DNA of 64,000 bases, taken from the NCBI RefSeq assembly GCF_013184525.1, contig NZ_JAAOIZ010000003.1:1-64000 (forward strand). Direction: 5' to 3'. Both the position numbers and the translations under genes were made by a program. This DNA is from Chryseobacterium sp. LAM-KRS1. GTDB lineage: Bacteria; Bacteroidota; Bacteroidia; Flavobacteriales; Weeksellaceae. Of the stretch, positions 1 through 8,499 are shown piece after piece (positions within the stretch are counted from its first letter, which is position 1; every line of letters begins with the position of its first letter). The notes beneath the pieces are model-generated. The model was given only the letters and a program-made list of their open reading frames with translations, did not search any database and was not told the origin of the DNA.

Positions 1-209
1 ATCTCAGCGATTGTCTTTACCTCTTCAGCTTTAGGTTTTTCTTCGCTCTTGGCCACGTTCTTGAAGTCCTCAGGGGCCTTTTTACCATTCACATCTGTAC
101 CTCTGTATCTCTGGTTTCCTGCTTCGTCATACTTGAAGTAGACTTCGGTTTGTGAGAACCCGAAAACACCAATCAACAAAGAAAATAAGGAAAGTAGTTT
201 TCTTTTCAT
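1..209 (-). CDS. Secreted protein, N-terminal part only (3' end outside window)
   Basis: An ATG at 209 on the minus strand opens a frame that runs off the left edge of the window (69 residues visible). The N-terminus is a clear Sec signal peptide (basic MKRK, hydrophobic core, cut after GFSQ). The mature part begins TEVYFKYDEAGNQRYRG, which resembles the YD motif of RHS-type repeats, then becomes rich in Lys and Glu (KSEEKPKAEEVK). It lies upstream of nothing else visible and downstream of the fibre-like gene at 275-1234, 65 bases away on the same strand. The real function cannot be judged from this piece. A surface or RHS-associated role is only a guess from the YD-like motif. Confidence 0.7.
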   Translation of the reverse strand, partial: MKRKLLSLFSLLIGVFGFSQTEVYFKYDEAGNQRYRGTDVNGKKAPEDFKNVAKSEEKPKAEEVKTIAE

Positions 210-274
210 ATAAAACGAGTTATTTGTTTAATAAAAAAATCTAGAACTTGAAATAAGCCCTAGATTAAATAAAA

Positions 275-1234
275 TTATCTTCTTTCTGACAGAAGTTTTT
301 CTAATTGCTTTTCCAACTTTTCAATCTTCAAAGATTGTCGTTGCAAAGCTTCATTTTCTTTCTGAAGAGTCTTTATTTTTTTATTTTGTTCTATTGAATA
401 AAGAGTAAGTTCTTCAATTTTCTCAAGAAGTTTGCGATCCATTTCTCCAAGGTTGATTCCATTTTCTATAACTTCTTTAGCAGAAGGAATATTTGGTAAA
501 TGGCCTTTATCTTTAATATGTTTTTCAATTTCTTCTAATGAGTTTAATTTATATGTATTTTCAAAAACATAATCTGGCCAGTTTTGCAAATCCACTTTAA
601 CCTCTTTGGCATGGATCATCCCATTTACATCAAGCTTATTAGTAGGGTTGCTCACACCTAGTCCCATATTTCCATTATCAATTACAGCGAAGTTTGATGT
701 CTTTGCATTAATATCAGAACTACCATAATAGATTCCCTTCGGAAGATTATACATAGCATCATTGATTGATACTGTAGCCAGGTTTAAACCTGCTGCGTCT
801 TGATAAGATCCTGTGTTGGTTCCTACAGTACCGTCTGTATAATAAATAGTACCCCCTCTTAGATAAACAATAATATCATTGGTTGCGCTCGCTGAAAGAA
901 CTCTTCCAACAAAACCTATTACTTTAGAATTACCTCCTGCCGTAGTTTCATATCCAGAAGAAAAATTATCAATCCTAAGTCCATGGCCATTTGACCCCCA
1001 TCCTGTACCTATACCTGTTATTGAAACAATACCGTGGGCTAACCAGTCTCTTCCTTCATGGATGTATGGTCTCGATATAAAAAAAGTTTTGTTACCCCCT
1101 CCTGTAACTGGTATCTTAAAAGACACGGGTACATATTGTGCCTGTGTACCTGCTGTTGTAAAGCTAGTAAATGCCTGTGCACGTCCTATGCTAAATATGG
1201 AAACAAATAAAATGAATAAAAGTCTTGTCATCAT
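275..1234 (-). CDS. Secreted fibre-like protein with conserved Bacteroidetes C-terminal domain
   Basis: 319 residues. A signal peptide (residues 1-20, ending RAQA) is followed by a Gly/Thr/Ser-rich beta-type region, then a conserved tail from about residue 210. The tail has HLPNIPSAKEV, a NGINLGEMDRKLLEKIEELTL motif and a terminal coiled coil (about 265-319, heptads rich in Leu, Lys and Glu). This tail is common on large secreted or cell-wall-anchor-like proteins of flavobacteria and looks like a trimerising or anchoring coil; that role is inferred. The start is the first ATG of a tandem MM pair. No enzyme motif is visible. An antisense frame at 879-1259 is taken as a shadow. Confidence 0.75.
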   Translation of the reverse strand: MMTRLLFILFVSIFSIGRAQAFTSFTTAGTQAQYVPVSFKIPVTGGGNKTFFISRPYIHEGRDWLAHGIVSITGIGTGWGSNGHGLRIDNFSSGYETTAGGNSKVIGFVGRVLSASATNDIIVYLRGGTIYYTDGTVGTNTGSYQDAAGLNLATVSINDAMYNLPKGIYYGSSDINAKTSNFAVIDNGNMGLGVSNPTNKLDVNGMIHAKEVKVDLQNWPDYVFENTYKLNSLEEIEKHIKDKGHLPNIPSAKEVIENGINLGEMDRKLLEKIEELTLYSIEQNKKIKTLQKENEALQRQSLKIEKLEKQLEKLLSERR

Positions 1235-1490
1235 AATAACTATAAATAAATTGTTTTAATAGATTAATTTTGGCATTGATTTTCAAAATAATTAGCTCTG
1301 AATTTCAATAAAATAGAATGTGCGAATTTAACTTTTTTTTAAGAAAATAAAACATGATTTTTTCACAGCTTTAAATATTTAAACTTTTGTTAATTTAATA
1401 TATCGCAATAAAAGTCAATATTATCAAAAGTTTACTCCAGGTTGGCGGAATGGCCAGAACTTTTAAAGGATGGATTGGGTTACAGATAAT

Positions 1491-1517
1491 AAAAGCCATG
1501 CTTGAAGCTTGGCTTTT
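1491..1517 (-). terminator. Hairpin terminator after the SusD gene
   Basis: Inverted repeat AAAAGCCA ... TGGCTTTT with an inner GC/GC extension, followed on the minus strand by a T-rich tail. It lies 17 bases beyond the stop codon of the SusD-like gene. Confidence 0.6.
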
Positions 1518-1533
1518 ATTTATTGATAGAAGA

Positions 1534-3000
1534 TTAATATCCTTGATTCTGTTTGAGGTTTGGATTAAGATTAATTGCTTCTTGTGGAATTGGCAATACA
1601 AATCTGTGACTATTTACCGGTAAAGTTTTCAAAGCTCCCGTTGGAGCATCTGTCCCACTACCATTGGCTGCTGAACCGTAATCTGATCGTACAACCGCCT
1701 GCCCTAATCTCTTTATAGTCCAGAACCTATCATTTTCAAAAGCGAGTTCCAACCTTCTCTCCTTGTAAATAGCATTTAACAAATCATTCCCTGTTTCAGT
1801 ACCCGGAATAAATGTTTCATATCTTTGCTCCCTTAATTTATTAAGCAATGTAAGAGCCAGAGCAGGATTTGGTGTCGGAGATTTCATGTAAGCTTCTGCG
1901 ACATTCAAATACACTTCCGAAGATCTCAAAAACTTAATATCTACAACCTGTCTTACTGTTGAATTCGCTCTTGTTCTATACTTGATAACATGATTATATG
2001 GTGTCGTTCCAAAATTAGCAGTAACAACATAGGCTGTTTTCCGAATATCATTATCTGTGTACTTTGTAAATAAATCATAATTTACGTTATACTCCGATCT
2101 TATTCCCGACACTTCCTGATTATAAGCTACTCCTACCGTAACATTATCCGCAGATATATTAGAATTTAAAATGGTGAACAATTCTCCATCATCAGATGCA
2201 TCCCTCCAAACATTTACAAAACTACTTCTCATTCCTACAGATGGAGACGCTGCTATGCATTGCTCTCCGTATTCAATAGCCTTACTGTAATTACCCCTAT
2301 ATAAGTATATACGAGATAAAAACCCTAAAACGGATGTTTTATTAAGTCTCCCAACCCCTCCATTGGTAGTATTAATTTTATTTAAAGCGTCTTCTAAATC
2401 AGCTATAATCTTATCATATGTCATACTTACTGAGGCATCCCTTGCTGGTTTCATAGCAGGATTAAAGGTCGTTACATAGGCAATTCCCATAGAAGAAGAT
2501 GCATCAGAACTTTGTGTGGGAATTTTTGCATACGCCCGTACCAGATCGAAGTGTGCAATTGCTCTAATCGCTTTAGCCTCGCCTTCTATGTTTCTCATGT
2601 AATTACTATAAGGAACTTTATTTAAATTGTCCAGAACAAGATTAGCTTTAGAAATTACATTATAGGCTGATCCGTAAAGTGCAGTAACAGCTGTTGATTG
2701 TGGAGTGTAAGACCATTCATAGGCTGCCTTATTCGTTTGTCTGCCTTCTGTATTTAATATAAGATTATCAGCTAATACATCCCCAAGTATAATTGAACTT
2801 CCAGTATCTCCATTATAATATGTAGGACTTTTAAAAGCATCATATGCACCGTCAACTACTACTCTGTAATTAGATTCAGAAGTGAAAATGGTTTCCGGAG
2901 TATCCTGATTATTGGGAAGTACATTAAATCTATCATCACTACATTGAATAGTAAAAAATGACAGGAGAGATATTATTGATATATTTAGTAACTTTTTCAT
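1534..3000 (-). CDS. RagB/SusD family nutrient-uptake outer-membrane lipoprotein
   Basis: 488 residues. It has a lipoprotein signal peptide with lipobox TIQC (Cys near residue 20), alpha-helical TPR-like SusD segments (AIRAIAHFDLVRAYA near 145; VYLNVAEAYMK; ERRLELAFENDRFWTIKR), and the typical family ending NPNLKQNQGY. SusD proteins sit on the cell surface as a lid on a SusC transporter and bind the nutrient, usually a glycan or peptide. The gene follows the SusC gene by 11 bases and must be co-transcribed with it. No polysaccharide-degrading enzyme lies next to the pair, so the substrate cannot be predicted. Confidence 0.95.
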   Translation of the reverse strand: MKKLLNISIISLLSFFTIQCSDDRFNVLPNNQDTPETIFTSESNYRVVVDGAYDAFKSPTYYNGDTGSSIILGDVLADNLILNTEGRQTNKAAYEWSYTPQSTAVTALYGSAYNVISKANLVLDNLNKVPYSNYMRNIEGEAKAIRAIAHFDLVRAYAKIPTQSSDASSSMGIAYVTTFNPAMKPARDASVSMTYDKIIADLEDALNKINTTNGGVGRLNKTSVLGFLSRIYLYRGNYSKAIEYGEQCIAASPSVGMRSSFVNVWRDASDDGELFTILNSNISADNVTVGVAYNQEVSGIRSEYNVNYDLFTKYTDNDIRKTAYVVTANFGTTPYNHVIKYRTRANSTVRQVVDIKFLRSSEVYLNVAEAYMKSPTPNPALALTLLNKLREQRYETFIPGTETGNDLLNAIYKERRLELAFENDRFWTIKRLGQAVVRSDYGSAANGSGTDAPTGALKTLPVNSHRFVLPIPQEAINLNPNLKQNQGY

Positions 3001-3011
3001 GTTTCAATTGT

Positions 3012-5843
3012 TTAAAATTCTATTTCAATTCCAAATAAAAATGTTTTTACAGCAGGATAGCTATACAAAGCAAATGCCCCATTGATGAATGTCTGTCCGG
3101 CACCAGTCTGATTTTCACCTGAACCTACTGACACTTCAGGATCTCCTTGAAATTTTGTCCAAGTAGCAAGATTCTGTCCTGTTAATGATAATCGTATCTT
3201 ATTGACTGGTAATGACTCACCAATTGCCCTTTTATCGAATGTATATCCAATACTCACATTTCTTAATCTGATGTATGAAGCATCTTGTAAGAAACGGTCG
3301 GTCGCCTGCAAACCTGTAATACCACCAGGAGCATTAGTTGTATTATTCGGTCTTGGCAATACATTTGTTTGTCCAGGAGCTGTCCAATAGTTCGCTGCAT
3401 CAACCCTCATATTGCTTGTAGTACCATTACTATAATTTAACATATTAAGAGCCATATAATTATATGTATAATTTCCAGATTTAAAAGTAAAATCAGCCTG
3501 TAAATCAAAGCTCTTATAAGATAAACTTGTACCAAATCCTCCGTAAAACTTAGGAAGTGGAGATTTATTTTCGATTAGTACCGCATCATTAGAATTGTAA
3601 ACTTCTGTGGTGCCCCCATCTTTAGTGTAATATATTTCGTTTCCGTTTGCAGAATTGATTCCGGCACTCCTTACCAGAAAAAATGAAAATGGCTCATATC
3701 CTTCCCTTAGAATATTGATTCCATAAATTCTTTCAGTTTCACCATCTCTTAATTTATTAAGCTTATAGCTCATTATGCTTGTATTTGCTCTTAAACTCCA
3801 CAGAAATCCACTAGATTTTATAACATCTGCAGATAAGCTAATCTCTAAACCTTTATTAGAAAGGTTTCCTGCGTTTATATTTGTGGAATAAGCCCCTCCT
3901 TCAGAACTGAAATTAGGAACAGATAAAATAAAATCCTTCTTCTGGTCAATAAAATAGTCTACGGTTCCTCTTATTCTATTCTTTAAAAACCCAAATTCAG
4001 CTCCATAATTTTGTGATTTAGTAACTTCCCATTTTAGGTCGGGATTACCATAATTAGCATTTGTAGTTATGGTAGGAAAATTTCCATAAACACCACCGGA
4101 CATTAAAACGTTATTTAAATTAAGTCCAATATTGTTGTAGCCTCTAGTCCCAATTGATGCTCTCAGTTTTAAAAGAGATAAAATATTGTTGTTTTTCAAA
4201 AAACTCTCATTTGTAACATTCCATGCTCCACTTAAAGACCAAAATGGCTCAGATTTAACATTATTTCTTCCAAATCTTGAATCTTTATCCTGTCTGACAG
4301 AAGCCGTTACAATATATTTTTTTGCATAATCATAGGTAAGAAAAGCTCCATAAGAAAATGTCCTAAATAGTTCATCATAGCCTGCTACTGCAAAGGGTGT
4401 AGAAGCATTCCCTAATTCACTTAAAGAAGGAGATGAAAAGTTTCTCCCTGTACCGCTTATATAATCATTTCTAAATTCAGTGTATTCAACTAGTCCCAGT
4501 AAGTCAAAATTATGTTCACCAAATGACTTAACGTAATTAAGCGTATTAGAATTAGTATATCTGAAACGATTTTGATTTTGTTCAACAACACTTCCATTAA
4601 TCCCTAATATATTATCGAGAAAAGAGCCCCGTAAAACCTTTGATGTTCTTCTGATATTATTAAAATAGCCACCTAATTGACTTTTAAAATTCAATCCTTC
4701 AGCAATTTTATACTGAGCAAATATATTTCCGTCAAAAATCAATGAATTGATATTTTCAGGGTTATTCTTAAGAGCTTCTAGTATTGGAAATCCCTGGCGG
4801 GTAGGATTATAGCTTCCATCGGCTCTATAAACCGGCTCAAAGCTATTATAATCATACATTGCCCTAAATGGATTTTGAGTATTATTTCGATCTCTTATTT
4901 CTTGGGATGCACTGTAATTAACCCCCATTGATGCACCAAAGCTTAATCTATCGGTGGGATTAGCTTCATATTTCATCCTCCCAGTATATCTTTTGTAGGC
5001 ATGAATATTTTGAACAATTCCATTGTCTGAATCATATCCTAATGAGATTGTATATTTAGATTTATCATTACCACCTCTAATCCCTAGCTGGTACGATTCA
5101 ATAAATGAAGTTCTTAATATATCCCGCTGCCAATTATGGTCTAATGCGAGTGCAGCACTGGTTGCTTCATTACTCCATTGTTTATATCCGGGGATTCCCA
5201 AACCAACCATCTTATTCTCATAATCAATTTTTTCTGCCGAATTCATCATCCGAAAATTAATGTCTTTGATTTTTTCAGAAAATCCCATACGCGAGCTTAA
5301 TGTAATAACAGGCTTTCCAGATTTTCCACTTTTTGTAGTTAAGACAATAACACCATTTGCCCCCTGTGAACCGTAGATAGCTGCCGCTGCAGCATCTTTT
5401 AAAACCGAGATATTTTCATAATCACTAGGATTAATTGAATTAAAAACATCTTGTGCTCTTTGATCATTTCCAACAATAAAACCATCAATAACAAATAATG
5501 GATTAGAAGCACCAACTGATGTGGTTATATTTCCTAGTCCTCTAATATTAATGGCAGACCCTCCTCCAGGTTTTCCATTCAACGCAGAAATATCCACCCC
5601 AGCAGCTTTACCTTGTAACGCATTACTTCCCATTGTTGAAGCAGAAAAGTTGGATAAAGATTTTCCAGATACCACCGTAATAGCAGAAGTGACCTCATCT
5701 TTGCTTTTTTTCTGATATCCGGTTACTACAACCTCTTCAATTTTTGCTTCCTTTAAGGTATCGCTGGCTTTTTTCTGAGCATGTACAGTTTGTCCCGTAA
5801 AAAATAAAACAGCAGTTGTTATCATGCATAATTTTACATTCAT
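3012..5843 (-). CDS. SusC/RagA family TonB-linked outer-membrane transporter
   Basis: 943 residues. A signal peptide (residues 1-22) is followed by a TonB box-like IEEVVVTGYQ at 35-44, the plug domain (GSNALQGKAAGVDI, NIRGLGN, PLFVIDG, VLKDAAAAAIYGSQGANGV) and a long beta-barrel ending in Phe (FLFGIEIEF). The carboxypeptidase-regulatory-like domain that precedes the TonB box in many SusC proteins is absent, which explains the length below 1,000 residues. It works with the SusD lipoprotein encoded immediately downstream, taking up a bound nutrient with energy from TonB/ExbBD. The family call is secure; the substrate is unknown. Confidence 0.96.
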   Translation of the reverse strand: MNVKLCMITTAVLFFTGQTVHAQKKASDTLKEAKIEEVVVTGYQKKSKDEVTSAITVVSGKSLSNFSASTMGSNALQGKAAGVDISALNGKPGGGSAINIRGLGNITTSVGASNPLFVIDGFIVGNDQRAQDVFNSINPSDYENISVLKDAAAAAIYGSQGANGVIVLTTKSGKSGKPVITLSSRMGFSEKIKDINFRMMNSAEKIDYENKMVGLGIPGYKQWSNEATSAALALDHNWQRDILRTSFIESYQLGIRGGNDKSKYTISLGYDSDNGIVQNIHAYKRYTGRMKYEANPTDRLSFGASMGVNYSASQEIRDRNNTQNPFRAMYDYNSFEPVYRADGSYNPTRQGFPILEALKNNPENINSLIFDGNIFAQYKIAEGLNFKSQLGGYFNNIRRTSKVLRGSFLDNILGINGSVVEQNQNRFRYTNSNTLNYVKSFGEHNFDLLGLVEYTEFRNDYISGTGRNFSSPSLSELGNASTPFAVAGYDELFRTFSYGAFLTYDYAKKYIVTASVRQDKDSRFGRNNVKSEPFWSLSGAWNVTNESFLKNNNILSLLKLRASIGTRGYNNIGLNLNNVLMSGGVYGNFPTITTNANYGNPDLKWEVTKSQNYGAEFGFLKNRIRGTVDYFIDQKKDFILSVPNFSSEGGAYSTNINAGNLSNKGLEISLSADVIKSSGFLWSLRANTSIMSYKLNKLRDGETERIYGINILREGYEPFSFFLVRSAGINSANGNEIYYTKDGGTTEVYNSNDAVLIENKSPLPKFYGGFGTSLSYKSFDLQADFTFKSGNYTYNYMALNMLNYSNGTTSNMRVDAANYWTAPGQTNVLPRPNNTTNAPGGITGLQATDRFLQDASYIRLRNVSIGYTFDKRAIGESLPVNKIRLSLTGQNLATWTKFQGDPEVSVGSGENQTGAGQTFINGAFALYSYPAVKTFLFGIEIEF

Positions 5844-6268
5844 GTTCTTTTGTTTAGTATTATGGCTGTAAATATGTTAATAAAAATTAACATTAACAAA
5901 ACTAAAACACTGACAAACAATTAATTATATATAAAAAAAATCATTTTTGTCAACAAAAAAAGCTAATATTATAATCCTTAAACTTCTTACAACCTTTATA
6001 TTTTTTAACAAATTAATGTTTAAGTAAAAAAAATAAACATCAATAAGACAAATAAAAACTTCACAACTATTAAGAAAGAAATCAAATAATATTAAATAAA
6101 TAAACTTAAAATATTAAAATATTAAATAAAATAAAGACTACTTTAGGCATATTAAAGTAATTTAACACCTATAACATCCCTTCTTTTTCACCAATTTATG
6201 GACGTAACAAAAAAAACATCCCATAAAGAGATGTTTTTCATGAATTCGTTTTTTAATTTACTCCTATT
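5844..6268. other. AT-rich intergenic region with SusCD promoter candidates
   Basis: This stretch has no gene. On the minus strand, 54 to 61 bases before the susC start, lies a Bacteroidetes-type -7 element TAGTTTTG (plus-strand 5897-5904). Further upstream is a sigma70-like pair, TTGACA (5948-5953) and TATAAT (5924-5929), 18 bases apart. I cannot tell which is used; flavobacterial promoters usually follow the TAnnTTTG form. The right part (6000-6200) is nearly pure A/T without visible structure. The terminator of the next gene lies at 6212-6238. Confidence 0.4.
6212..6238 (-). terminator. Hairpin terminator after HMG-CoA synthase gene
   Basis: Perfect 9-bp inverted repeat AAAAACATC / GATGTTTTT with a 9-base loop. 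It gives a T-run on the minus strand just past the stop of the gene at 6269-7597. Confidence 0.65.
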
Positions 6269-7597
6269 TTATTTCTGATATGAATAGTATCTTGCTCCTT
6301 TTAGCAATGGATTTTCAAGCTCTACCGATTGCAATCCGAATCCTGCATAATTTTCATTAACAGATTGATCCAGTTGCTTTCTGTGTAATTTTTCATACGT
6401 TTCAAAATTAACAGGTGTCCTTTTCTTTAGGTTGTCAAATAAGTTCCATTGAGAAACAACAGTCTTCCAGTTTCCGGAAATCTTAGCAGCAAATACCTTG
6501 GATTTCGACCCACTTCCATAGCCTAAAAATCCTATTTCCTTACCCTCTAATTCTTCATTTTCATTGTATGATATCTGTAATGCGGAAAGCAAAGCCATAA
6601 ATATGGAAGCAGTATACATATTTCCTATTTCAGAGGATGCCCTTTGGGTTCTTTCTATTTTATTATTGATAAATTGCAGATATCCTTCAGATTTAGCCAC
6701 TGTTTTTTGTTCTTCAGGGTTTTCGTAGCTCAATCCATTTTCCAGGCTATAAATCTCTGTGAATACCCTCTTTCCATGGAAGGCATAAGGCAGGTGGAAA
6801 ATCAGATATCTCCAATCTTCATAAGGCTTATCCTTACCACTGATTTCTTTATAATGATCATAAGCTTCTCTAATTCGATCCTGATAACATTGGTTAGAAT
6901 ATTGTCCGTCAAAAACCGGCTCATCCGTAAAAACCTCTATCTTATCCGAAAAAGAGTCGGGAGCATCTTTCAGATCTTCTTTTTTGTAGTGACGTCGGGG
7001 TTTGAAAAAGTCAAAAACACTCTCGGTTGCGACTCCCCATTGATTCTCAATCTCCAAAAGGTTAGGTTGGGAAGAGACCAATAGGGCTACAGCTCCTGCT
7101 CCTTGTGTATATTCACCCGATGAATCCAGCTCGTATTTTGCGTAATCACTCGCTATGACAATTGCTTTTTTTTCAGGGTTTACCCTCACAAAATCCAGGG
7201 AATTGTGCAATGCATCGACAGCTCCTACACAAGCAAAGGTCATGTCCACAACATCACAATTTCTAAAGCATCGTTCTCCATATTTTTCTTCTAACACTTT
7301 TTCCACCATCTGCATAGCATAAGATGCTGTTGGTTTTGCGGCATCCAAAGCACTTTCAGTTCCAAGATAAATTCTTGCAATATCCTTAGGATTGATGTTA
7401 TAGTCTTTTATCAGTTTAAGTAACGCTTCAGCAGCAAAAGTAGCTGCATCTTCATGGACATCAGGAAAGCCCATTTTATGTAAACCCAAGCCTTTTTCTA
7501 ATTTTGCAGGATCAATTCCCCTTACTTCAGCTAAATCTTTAATTTCCAAATACAAAGAAGGCACATGATAGCTAGCTGCCTCTATTCCAAAAGTCAT
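6269..7597 (-). CDS. Hydroxymethylglutaryl-CoA synthase family protein
   Basis: 442 residues, a thiolase-fold enzyme condensing acetyl-CoA with acetoacetyl-CoA to HMG-CoA, the entry step of the mevalonate route to isoprenoids. The catalytic set is visible: Glu81 in GTESALDAAKP, nucleophile Cys123 in MTFACVGAVDAL, and His268 in FHLPYAFHGKR. C-terminal GYGSGSKSKVF fits the CoA-binding end of the family. Flavobacteria make isoprenoids by the mevalonate pathway, so a housekeeping role is likely. A -7 motif lies 20 bases upstream. It is a single-gene unit, closed by a hairpin terminator. Confidence 0.9.
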   Translation of the reverse strand: MTFGIEAASYHVPSLYLEIKDLAEVRGIDPAKLEKGLGLHKMGFPDVHEDAATFAAEALLKLIKDYNINPKDIARIYLGTESALDAAKPTASYAMQMVEKVLEEKYGERCFRNCDVVDMTFACVGAVDALHNSLDFVRVNPEKKAIVIASDYAKYELDSSGEYTQGAGAVALLVSSQPNLLEIENQWGVATESVFDFFKPRRHYKKEDLKDAPDSFSDKIEVFTDEPVFDGQYSNQCYQDRIREAYDHYKEISGKDKPYEDWRYLIFHLPYAFHGKRVFTEIYSLENGLSYENPEEQKTVAKSEGYLQFINNKIERTQRASSEIGNMYTASIFMALLSALQISYNENEELEGKEIGFLGYGSGSKSKVFAAKISGNWKTVVSQWNLFDNLKKRTPVNFETYEKLHRKQLDQSVNENYAGFGLQSVELENPLLKGARYYSYQK

Positions 7598-7616
7598 ACA
7601 GTAAAATTATAAAAGG

Positions 7617-7624
7617 CAAATTTA
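7617..7624 (-). promoter_or_regulatory. -7 promoter element (TAAATTTG) of HMG-CoA synthase gene
   Basis: On the minus strand this reads TAAATTTG, matching the Bacteroidetes TAnnTTTG element. It is 20 bases before the ATG, which would leave only a very short leader. No good -33 TTTG is found at the usual spacing. Confidence 0.4.
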
Positions 7625-7682
7625 GAAATTATTGATAACAACACCCCTAATTTTCAGATTAATATTATTACTTTGCATTCCG

Positions 7683-8414
7683 ATGTACGCTATTGCAAAA
7701 AAAATTCTAAAAAAAATACTGCCTCAAAAATTTCTTTTTGAAAACGAAATATTTTTCAGAAAAGCTTTGTATCCCCTTTACAAGGGAAAGGATCATGAAT
7801 GCAATATCTGCCGTTCCAAACTTAAAGAGTTTGTAAGATTAGAAAACGGAAATCTATTATGTCCTGTTTGCGGAAGCTTACCAAGATCACGAAGGCTGTA
7901 TAAAATCCTGATTGAAAATTATCTGAAAGAAGGATTTGCCATTCTAGATTTTTCGCCTTCAAGAGCGATCTTCCGTGCATTAAAACATAAAAAGGGCATT
8001 GATTATTTTCCAACAGATTATGAAAATGAATTTTTAGCAGATTATCATTTTGATATTACCAAAATCGATATTGAATCCGAAAAATTTGACCTTATTATAT
8101 GCTATCACATTCTTGAGCATATTGAAAATGATGGTGCTGCAATGAAAGAATTATACAGGGTTTTAAAAACAGGTAAAACACTTTTAATTCAGACTCCGTT
8201 TAAAGAAGGTGAAATCTATGAAAATCCCGAAGTTAAAACATCAGAAGAAAGACTTCAACACTTCGGCCAGAAAGACCATGTACGAATCTATTCCGTTAAT
8301 GGATTGGTTCAGCGATTAAAAGATTCCGGATTTCAGACAGAGATAAAAACTTATGAAAAAGATAACTATTGGGGCTTTTCTGATCACGAAACCATTATCT
8401 TCTGTACGAAATAG
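7683..8414 (+). CDS. Class I SAM-dependent methyltransferase with N-terminal zinc ribbon
   Basis: 243 residues from ATG 7683. An upstream TTG at 7632 would add 17 residues, but a promoter-like TTACTTTGCA lies between the two, so the ATG is preferred. Near residues 40-65 there are two Cys pairs (CNIC ... CPVCG) forming a zinc-ribbon-like site. Next comes a Methyltransf_11-type fold: ILDFSPSRA (atypical for the SAM-binding glycine loop), DLIICYHILEHIEN (motif II and post-II region) and LKTGKTLLIQTPF. The substrate is unknown; similar proteins are often near envelope or glycan genes. It is divergent from the HMG-CoA synthase gene and stands alone before a bidirectional terminator. Confidence 0.8.
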   Translation: MYAIAKKILKKILPQKFLFENEIFFRKALYPLYKGKDHECNICRSKLKEFVRLENGNLLCPVCGSLPRSRRLYKILIENYLKEGFAILDFSPSRAIFRALKHKKGIDYFPTDYENEFLADYHFDITKIDIESEKFDLIICYHILEHIENDGAAMKELYRVLKTGKTLLIQTPFKEGEIYENPEVKTSEERLQHFGQKDHVRIYSVNGLVQRLKDSGFQTEIKTYEKDNYWGFSDHETIIFCTK

Positions 8415-8466
8415 ATAAAATTCGTGAAAACCAGGATATTTTTTCTGGTCCGGATAGAAAATATAA

Positions 8467-8493
8467 AAGGGCTGCTCATACTGAGCAGCCCTT
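8467..8493. terminator. Bidirectional terminator between convergent genes
   Basis: Perfect 12-bp stem AAGGGCTGCTCA / TGAGCAGCCCTT with a 3-base loop. It serves the methyltransferase gene on plus and the aminopeptidase gene on minus. Confidence 0.85.
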
Positions 8494-8499
8494 ATTTGA

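Noticed and set aside
879..1259. 126-codon plus-strand frame over the fibre-like gene
   Set aside because: Overlaps the coding strand of a protein with signal peptide and conserved tail; Pro-rich shadow without start context.
1395..1601. 68-codon minus-strand frame overlapping the SusD C-terminus
   Set aside because: Covers the terminator hairpin and the SusD stop; no family features.
5924..5953. Classic sigma70 promoter (TTGACA-N18-TATAAT) for SusCD
   Set aside because: Not taken as the main call: Bacteroidetes promoters seldom use this form and the DNA is nearly all A/T. Kept only as a note beside TAGTTTTG.
6644..7084. Long plus-strand frame inside the HMG-CoA synthase gene
   Set aside because: It runs antisense to a gene with complete catalytic motifs and has no family features or promoter.
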